This document shows, piece after piece, positions 58,766 through 64,000 of a stretch of DNA of 64,000 nt. Position numbers and translations under genes: made by a program. Each line of letters begins with the position of its first letter. Position 1 is the stretch's first letter. The notes under the pieces were generated by a model, which did no database searches, had not been told where the DNA came from, and saw only the letters and a program-made list of their open reading frames with translations. Source of the DNA: an uncultured Francisella sp. (GTDB lineage Bacteria > Pseudomonadota > Gammaproteobacteria > Burkholderiales > Neisseriaceae); assembly GCA_943913135.1 (NCBI GenBank), contig CALTVE010000001.1, positions 1-64,000 of the forward strand, read 5' to 3'.

Positions 58766-59566
58766 CTATTTTTCGGTTGTATCTTTTTTTAGACTTTTAA
58801 GAAAGAAGCGTGCTGCAATTTTCTCTTGCTCGTTACCATAACGCAAGTCTTTTTGCGCTTTGCGGTAGGCAGCTTTTGCTTGCTCGGAAAACAGTTTTTT
58901 TTCACTAAAAGCTGCACTTTCAGTTGCCACTCGCCTTTCCTTACGGTTAACTACCTGCTTTCTTGCTTGAGCTAATAACTCATGAATGGCGGCATGGGGG
59001 GGGCTTCCTGTTTGATTTTCATTTTGTTTACTCTGTAAATAAGTCTTTTTTTCTTGCGCTTGGCGTTCTTTTCTTTCTTCTTGTCTTTGATAGGCTTTAA
59101 GTGCATACAAAGCAGCCGCTTTTCGCTGCTCAAGTTGATTGAAATCTGCTTGTAAAGGGGCATAAGGTAAATAAGGAATCGACGTTTTTTTTAAATAAAT
59201 GCAATCAATGGGGCAGGAGGGTAAACACAGTTCGCATCCTGTGCAATCGCGCTCGATCACCACATGCATGGCCTTATGAGTGCCTAAGATCGCTGATACT
59301 GGACAGGCCCGGATGCAAGCGGTACAGCCTATGCATTGATCTTCATCGATATAAGCCAGATATTTGGGACTATCATAAATGGGTTCAGAAGGTTGATCTA
59401 ACAGGATAGATAATGCGTCCCTTACTTCTCGGCCCCCCATTAAACAAAGATTCAGTGGTGCTTTTTTTTGTGCTAGCGCTTTCGCATAAGGCAAGCAACT
59501 TGAATAACCACATTGCTGACATTGCGTTTGAGGCAGGCAGGCATTGATTTTTTCGACCAAAGGCAT
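58766..59566 (-). CDS. RnfB-like iron-sulfur protein without membrane anchor
   Basis: 266 aa. N-terminal 4Fe-4S motif CQQCGYSSC (Cys16, Cys19, Cys24) with a further Cys41, then two ferredoxin clusters (CIGCTACIRACP and CTGCELCLPSCP), as in RnfB. The N-terminal membrane helix of true RnfB is absent and residues beyond about 140 form a long Lys/Glu/Ala-rich, probably coiled-coil tail. No other rnf gene is in the window, so it likely acts alone as a multi-cluster electron carrier. Confidence 0.88.
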   Translation of the reverse strand: MPLVEKINACLPQTQCQQCGYSSCLPYAKALAQKKAPLNLCLMGGREVRDALSILLDQPSEPIYDSPKYLAYIDEDQCIGCTACIRACPVSAILGTHKAMHVVIERDCTGCELCLPSCPIDCIYLKKTSIPYLPYAPLQADFNQLEQRKAAALYALKAYQRQEERKERQAQEKKTYLQSKQNENQTGSPPHAAIHELLAQARKQVVNRKERRVATESAAFSEKKLFSEQAKAAYRKAQKDLRYGNEQEKIAARFFLKSLKKDTTEK

Positions 59567-59570
59567 AGGT

Positions 59571-60815
59571 TTAGGTGGCTAAAAAATATTGGAAAAACGA
59601 TAACACTACGGCATTGATTAAATCAATAAAAAAAGCGCCTACTAAAGGAACTAATAAAAAGGCGCGCGGTGAAGGACCAAAGTGTTCAGTTAAAGCCTGA
59701 ATATTAGCAATTGCCGTAGGCGTAGCCCCTAGGCCAAATCCGCATTGACCCGCGCAGATGATAGCGGCATCGTAATCTTTACCCATAAGGGGAAAAGTAA
59801 CGAAGTAGAGGAATAAGGCAATAAACAGGGTCTGGATCAGTAAGACGATAATCACTACGCCGCTTAATCCTGATAGGTCCCATAAACGCAGGGAAATAAG
59901 AGCCAGAGCTAGAAACAGGTATAAAGAGACATTCCCTAAAACGTCGATATTACGCTCAAATACCTCGTAATTAAAGGCATGGGTTAAAACGTTGCGTACA
60001 ACGATCCCGGTTAATAAAGCCCAGACAAAAGAAGGAATGCGGAATTTACTATCAGGAAAATGAACATTGATGAGATCCGTTAAAAAGTAAGACACACTTA
60101 AACAAAGAGCAAACATGGCCAGTACTTCTAACGTTGACATAGAAGTAATGAGTCGGGTACGTTCTTGTCCTCCATAGGGAATAAAACTTTCTTGTTCTTC
60201 TTTTTCCCTTTGCGCGATTTGTTCTTTAGTGGGTAAAGTCGTTTTTTTCAGTAGCAAACTGGTTAAAGGGCCGCCCAAAATACCGCCAGCGATCAGACCA
60301 TAGGTGGCCGCGGCAATGCTCATTGCAGCGGCCCCTTGTAAATGGTAGTGCGTTTCAAACCAAGGGCCCCAACTGCCGGCAGTGGAGTGGCCGCCTGATA
60401 AAGGAATAGAGCCTAAGAGTAGACCGCTGAGGGGTTTTAAAGGAGGCAGTAAAGAGGCTGCAGCAACTCCGACTACATCTTGTAGGATTACAAAAACAGC
60501 GATAACACATAAAAACATCATAAGGGGACGGCCACCCTTAGCCAGTGATTTTAAGTTGGCACTTAAACCGACCGAAGCGAAAAAGGTAACCATACACAGG
60601 TTTTTTAGAACTTCGGTAAAACGTAGTTCCAACCCATAATAATGATGCAGCAATAAAAGCACAATCGCCACAATTAGGCCTCCTGTTACCGGTTCAGGAA
60701 TGCTGTAGCGCCGCAAAAATTCCACTCGCTGAGTAATGTAATGACCCAGTAAAATAACCAAGACCGCGATGATCAGCGTGTAATGAGGATTGACCGTAAA
60801 TATATTGCTATGCAT
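59571..60815 (-). CDS. gltS: sodium/glutamate symporter GltS
   Basis: 414 aa, about ten to twelve helices. The repeated GltS blocks are visible: LLLGSIPLSGGHSTAGSWG and ICAGQCGFGLGATPTAIANI, which form the substrate and sodium sites of the two inverted halves. It imports glutamate. It sits between hisH (5 nt) and the RnfB-like gene (4 nt) on one strand. Confidence 0.93.
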   Translation of the reverse strand: MHSNIFTVNPHYTLIIAVLVILLGHYITQRVEFLRRYSIPEPVTGGLIVAIVLLLLHHYYGLELRFTEVLKNLCMVTFFASVGLSANLKSLAKGGRPLMMFLCVIAVFVILQDVVGVAAASLLPPLKPLSGLLLGSIPLSGGHSTAGSWGPWFETHYHLQGAAAMSIAAATYGLIAGGILGGPLTSLLLKKTTLPTKEQIAQREKEEQESFIPYGGQERTRLITSMSTLEVLAMFALCLSVSYFLTDLINVHFPDSKFRIPSFVWALLTGIVVRNVLTHAFNYEVFERNIDVLGNVSLYLFLALALISLRLWDLSGLSGVVIIVLLIQTLFIALFLYFVTFPLMGKDYDAAIICAGQCGFGLGATPTAIANIQALTEHFGPSPRAFLLVPLVGAFFIDLINAVVLSFFQYFLAT

Positions 60816-60820
60816 AAGTC

Positions 60821-61450
60821 TTAACTACCCTCGTAGGAAAGAAAATTACGTAAAAATTGCAAACCGGCTGCCTGGCTTTTTTCAGGATGAAACTGGGCAG
60901 CTATTACATTGTCTTTGCCGATGACTACAGGGAAAGCTTCTTCATAACAGCTTTCTGCCAATGTTAAAGAAGTGTCTTCGGGAGATAAAAAAAAGCTATG
61001 CGCAAAATAAAAACGTTCATGATCTTTAATTTCTTTAAAAATAGGGTGTGCTTTAATTTGCTTGACGGTATTCCAACCCATATGAGGAGTCATGGGGGCG
61101 CCTTTTTTCTTTAGATGTTTCACTTTACCAGGATAAAGGGAAAATCCGTGGCTATTTTTTTCTTCGCTCTCACTTAATAAAAGCTGGGCGCCCACGCAGA
61201 TGCCTAAAAAAGGTTTTTGGTAGAAAGCGTTTCTGATCGTTTCTTCCAAACCTTCCTGGACCAAAACAGCCATGCAACTCCCCATTGCCCCTTGGCCGGG
61301 AAAAACTATTTTGTCTGCTTTTTCTATTTCTTCACTTCTACGGGTGAAAAAAATTTTCACCGGCTTAGGAAAGCTTTTTCCTACCTCAGAAAAAGCTTTA
61401 AATACCGATTGGGTATTGCCAATCCCACAATCTATAATCGCTAAATTCAT
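60821..61450 (-). CDS. hisH: imidazole glycerol phosphate synthase subunit HisH
   Basis: 209 aa glutaminase that feeds ammonia to HisF in histidine synthesis. Catalytic triad Cys85 (FLGICVGAQLLL), His188 and Glu190 (FHPEKSQ). The usual GVCLGMQLL around the nucleophile is GICVGAQLL here. It follows hisB after 2 nt; hisA and hisF, its normal partners, do not follow. Confidence 0.9.
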   Translation of the reverse strand: MNLAIIDCGIGNTQSVFKAFSEVGKSFPKPVKIFFTRRSEEIEKADKIVFPGQGAMGSCMAVLVQEGLEETIRNAFYQKPFLGICVGAQLLLSESEEKNSHGFSLYPGKVKHLKKKGAPMTPHMGWNTVKQIKAHPIFKEIKDHERFYFAHSFFLSPEDTSLTLAESCYEEAFPVVIGKDNVIAAQFHPEKSQAAGLQFLRNFLSYEGS

Positions 61451-61452
61451 GG

Positions 61453-62040
61453 CTACAAAACCCCCTTGGTAGAAGGAGGGACATGAGTAAATTTAGGATC
61501 GAGGGTGATCGCCATGCGTAAAGCGCGGGCAAAAGCTTTAAAAAGGGTTTCTGCTTGGTGGTGTACATTATTGCCGCGCAAGTTGTCTATATGTAAAGTG
61601 AACAAAGCATGGTTACATAAGCCGTGAAAAAATTCTTCAATTAGTTGTGTATCGAAGGTCCCGATACGATCACGGGTGTAATTGACAAAGTAATATAGAC
61701 CAGGTCTACCAGATAGGTCCAATACCACTCGGCTTAAAGCTTCATCCAAAGGCACGTAGCTGAATCCGTAGCGCTGAATACCTTTTTTATCTCCTAAGGC
61801 TTTTTTTAATCCTTGACCCAGAACAATGCCGATATCTTCCACCGTATGGTGGAGATCGACTTCAAGATCTCCTTCTGCGTATAGCTTGATATCGATCAAG
61901 CCATGAGCGCAAATCTGTTCTAACATGTGTTCTAGAAAGGGAACACCGGTTTTTAGCTCAGCTTTCCCTGTCCCATCTAGATTTAATTGCAAACGGATGC
62001 TGGTTTCTCGCGTTTGTCTTTCTATAAAAGCTTGTCTCAT
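61453..62040 (-). CDS. hisB: imidazoleglycerol-phosphate dehydratase (monofunctional)
   Basis: 195 aa. The metal-binding His/Glu motifs EHMLEQICAHG, DLHHTVEDIGI, FFHGLCNHA and HHQAETLFKAFARAL are all present. It lacks the histidinol-phosphatase domain of E. coli HisB. Its start overlaps hisC by 4 nt. Confidence 0.97.
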   Translation of the reverse strand: MRQAFIERQTRETSIRLQLNLDGTGKAELKTGVPFLEHMLEQICAHGLIDIKLYAEGDLEVDLHHTVEDIGIVLGQGLKKALGDKKGIQRYGFSYVPLDEALSRVVLDLSGRPGLYYFVNYTRDRIGTFDTQLIEEFFHGLCNHALFTLHIDNLRGNNVHHQAETLFKAFARALRMAITLDPKFTHVPPSTKGVL

Positions 62041-63104
62041 TCTTGACTCCCAGATGAAAGGGATTGCAGTACTTTTAAAAGCTTTTGGTTATTTTCTCTA
62101 CTGCTAATGCTGATGCGCAAACAGTGATGAAGCTGGGGATCCGTATGGTCTAAATTTTTAACCAAAATTTTGTTATCGTACAGAATGTTAAAAAAAAGCT
62201 TAGCATCAGGCGTACGTACTAAAAGAAAATTTCCTTCAGAAGGATAGACTTGTAAATAGTCCAGATCTTCTAAAGCAGCAAGCATTATTTCTCTTTCATG
62301 ACTTAAAAGTCGCACTTCTTTTTCAATATCTTGATAATGGCGTACTATAAAATCACCCACTGCTAAACTGAGGCTATTGATATTATAAGGGGCGGTAATT
62401 TTATTAAGATTTTCGATAACGCTTTTTTCTCCCGCTGCAAAACCTAGGCGTATACCAGCAAAACCAATTTTACTCAAAGTGCGCAGGACGATTAAATTTG
62501 GGTATTTACCTGCTAAATGGATTAAATTATGAGCCGCGTAGGGTGCGTAGGCTTCATCAATGACCACAAGGGCATCTGTACTTTCTAATATTTTGATTAA
62601 CTCTTCTTCTGGGTAACGAACTCCGGTAGGATTGTTAGGTGAAGCGATAAAGATGAGCTTGGGTTTAATGGCGTCGATTTCTTTTCTAAAAGTGGAAAAG
62701 TCGACTGAAAAATCCTCATGGCTTTTAAAGGGTACAAACTTCGCTCCTGCAATTAAAGTACTATGGGCATAGATGGGAAAAGTCGGGGTAATCGCCATTA
62801 TTTTACTATTTGTGTCGGCTACTAACAAAATAAGACGTTCGATCAATTCATCAGATCCATTTCCCAGAATGATCGCCGCTTGAGGAGGTATTTTAAATAG
62901 TGCGCGTATATTTTCCTGCAGCGGATGCTGGTACTTATTAGGATAGAGATTTAAATCAATAGTCGATAACTCATCCAGAAGCGATTTTTGTAAGGCTTGA
63001 TCAAATTTTATCGGCGCTTCCATGGCGTCCAGTTTAATAAATCCTTCTGGAGCTGACCTTACTGGATAAGCCTGGATATTCTTTTTAATATCGTTTCGAA
63101 TCAT
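62037..63104 (-). CDS. hisC: histidinol-phosphate aminotransferase HisC
   Basis: 355 aa PLP enzyme. The cofactor Lys is in LRTLSKIGFAGIRLGF; the ASPNNPTG motif, DEAYAPYA and ILGNGSDELIE are typical. It starts 7 nt past the ahcY stop, an unusual partner, and overlaps hisB. Confidence 0.95.
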   Translation of the reverse strand: MIRNDIKKNIQAYPVRSAPEGFIKLDAMEAPIKFDQALQKSLLDELSTIDLNLYPNKYQHPLQENIRALFKIPPQAAIILGNGSDELIERLILLVADTNSKIMAITPTFPIYAHSTLIAGAKFVPFKSHEDFSVDFSTFRKEIDAIKPKLIFIASPNNPTGVRYPEEELIKILESTDALVVIDEAYAPYAAHNLIHLAGKYPNLIVLRTLSKIGFAGIRLGFAAGEKSVIENLNKITAPYNINSLSLAVGDFIVRHYQDIEKEVRLLSHEREIMLAALEDLDYLQVYPSEGNFLLVRTPDAKLFFNILYDNKILVKNLDHTDPQLHHCLRISISSRENNQKLLKVLQSLSSGSQE

Positions 63105-63111
63105 ATTTATA

Positions 63112-64000
63112 TTAGTAGCGATAATGATCGTTTTTATAAGGTCCTTCTAACGGCACTCCGATATAAGCAGCTTGTTCAGGAGTTAGGCGAGTTAAATGTG
63201 CGCCCACGCGTTGCAGATGCAATTGGGCCACCTTTTCATCAAGTTTCTTGGGCAGGGTATATACTTTATTTTGATATTGGGTGAAATTATTGAAAAGCTC
63301 TATTTGCGCCAGTACTTGATTGGTAAAGCTATTACTCATCACAAAACTAGGATGGCCGGTCGCGCACCCTAAGTTAACCAATCGGCCCTCGGCTAACAGA
63401 ATAATCCGATTGCCAGAAGGCAAAGTGATATGATCAACCTGCGGTTTAATGTTTCCCCAGGGGTATTGGCGTAAAGAAGCGACATCGATTTCACTGTCGA
63501 AATGACCGATATTACATACGATGGCTTCGTTTTTCATCTTTATTAGATTTTCATGGTTGAGTACGTGTAAGTTACCGGTAGCAGTGACTAAGAGGTCGAC
63601 GTGTTCAATCACTTCTTCCATAGTTACTACGCTATAGCCTTCCATAGTTGCCTGCAGGGCGCAGATGGGATCGATCTCAGTGATATAAACGCGAGCACCA
63701 AAGTTACGCAATGTTTGAGCGCAGCCTTTGCCGACATCCCCATAACCAGCGACTAAAGCGACTTTACCAGCGATCATGACATCAGTGGCTCTTTTAATGC
63801 CGTCTACCAAGCTTTCACGACAGCCATAAAGATTATCAAATTTAGATTTAGTGACGCTGTCATTTACATTAATTGCCGGAAAAGGTAGAGCATTTTTCTT
63901 TTGCATCTGATAGAGGCGGTGTACACCAGTAGTGGTTTCTTCAGTAACCCCTCGTATCTGTTTTAGACGGGTGCTGTACCACTTAGGATCAAGTTGCAAA
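63112..64000 (-). CDS. ahcY: adenosylhomocysteinase AhcY, 5' part outside the window
   Basis: C-terminal 295 or so residues of about 430-470. The NAD-binding VAGYGDVGKGCAQTL, ITEIDPICALQATMEGY, and the C-terminal end KNDHYRY are diagnostic. It splits S-adenosylhomocysteine to adenosine and homocysteine. The true start is beyond position 64000; the apparent TTG near the end is internal. First gene visible in the minus-strand his/gltS run. Confidence 0.95.
   Translation of the reverse strand, partial: LQLDPKWYSTRLKQIRGVTEETTTGVHRLYQMQKKNALPFPAINVNDSVTKSKFDNLYGCRESLVDGIKRATDVMIAGKVALVAGYGDVGKGCAQTLRNFGARVYITEIDPICALQATMEGYSVVTMEEVIEHVDLLVTATGNLHVLNHENLIKMKNEAIVCNIGHFDSEIDVASLRQYPWGNIKPQVDHITLPSGNRIILLAEGRLVNLGCATGHPSFVMSNSFTNQVLAQIELFNNFTQYQNKVYTLPKKLDEKVAQLHLQRVGAHLTRLTPEQAAYIGVPLEGPYKNDHYRY

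Noticed and set aside
1..64000. Defence system, prophage, insertion sequence or CRISPR array
   Set aside because: I found no transposase, integrase, phage gene, Cas-like gene or regularly spaced repeats. Nearly every gene has a recognisable housekeeping family.

Overview
The window looks like an ordinary, densely packed chromosomal stretch of a gammaproteobacterium with moderately low GC. NrdA/NrdB, GlnS, RecG and YebC read as gammaproteobacterial, and several clusters keep recognisable gammaproteobacterial order: surE-pcm-nlpD, ubiC-ubiA, rnc-era, ndk-rlmN-pilF-ispG-hisS-yfgM-der, and gatCAB-lptE-holA. It is not a typical enterobacterium. A ptsN-hprK pair, a UbiM-like hydroxylase, a single LolC/E-type subunit, GatCAB alongside GlnS, and the loss of rpoS, rodZ and bamB from their usual slots point to a reduced or early-branching lineage, possibly host-associated. 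I cannot name the genus. I see no insertion sequence, prophage, CRISPR array or rRNA.

Layout. 0.1-5.0 kb (minus): ubiM-like, lolC/E, lolD, then an M23 peptidase and bactofilin whose predicted transcript starts with a 47-nt nearly perfect hairpin. 5.2-16.1 kb (plus): two tandem M13 metallopeptidases, an internally duplicated 8-helix membrane protein, an alpha/beta hydrolase, surE, pcm, nlpD, ubiC, ubiA, ptsN, hprK. 16.1-17.2 kb (minus): bcp, plsY. 17.3-20.2 kb (plus): folB, nadK, recN. 20.2-23.9 kb (minus): nrdA, nrdB and a ferredoxin. 24.2-30.2 kb (plus): rarA, gatCAB, lptE, holA. 30.2-31.8 kb (minus): rnc-era. 31.9-32.1 kb: tRNA-Arg(ACG) and tRNA-Glu(TTC) behind a near-consensus promoter. 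32.1-34.7 kb (minus): recG and the 5-formyl-THF cyclo-ligase gene, preceded by a structured region that could be 6S RNA. 35.0-36.7 kb (plus): glnS. 36.7-38.4 kb (minus): rplU-rpmA-purM. 38.5-42.97 kb: coaBC, a small YdcH-like gene (minus), yebC, and a GDSL-type autotransporter. 42.97-43.36 kb: an AT-rich gap with DnaA-box-like sites. 43.4-58.3 kb (plus): proS, zapE, ndk, rlmN, pilF, ispG, hisS, yfgM, der, hfq, msbA, fpr, lysO, aminotransferase. 58.3-64.0 kb (minus): one tightly packed run ahcY-hisC-hisB-hisH-gltS-rnfB-like-hypothetical.

Together the genes cover envelope building (Lol, LptE, MsbA, PlsY, NlpD, M23/bactofilin), ubiquinone synthesis (UbiA, UbiC, UbiM-like), translation (GatCAB, GlnS, ProS, HisS, L21, L27, Der, Era, RNase III, RlmN), DNA metabolism (NrdAB, RecG, RecN, RarA, HolA) and cofactors (CoaBC, NadK, FolB, IspG). 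The points most worth a second look are the autotransporter esterase whose catalytic Ser and His positions hold His and Ser, the hairpin at the M23/bactofilin promoter, the DnaA-box cluster at 43 kb, the duplicated membrane protein at 9.3 kb, and the candidate 6S RNA.
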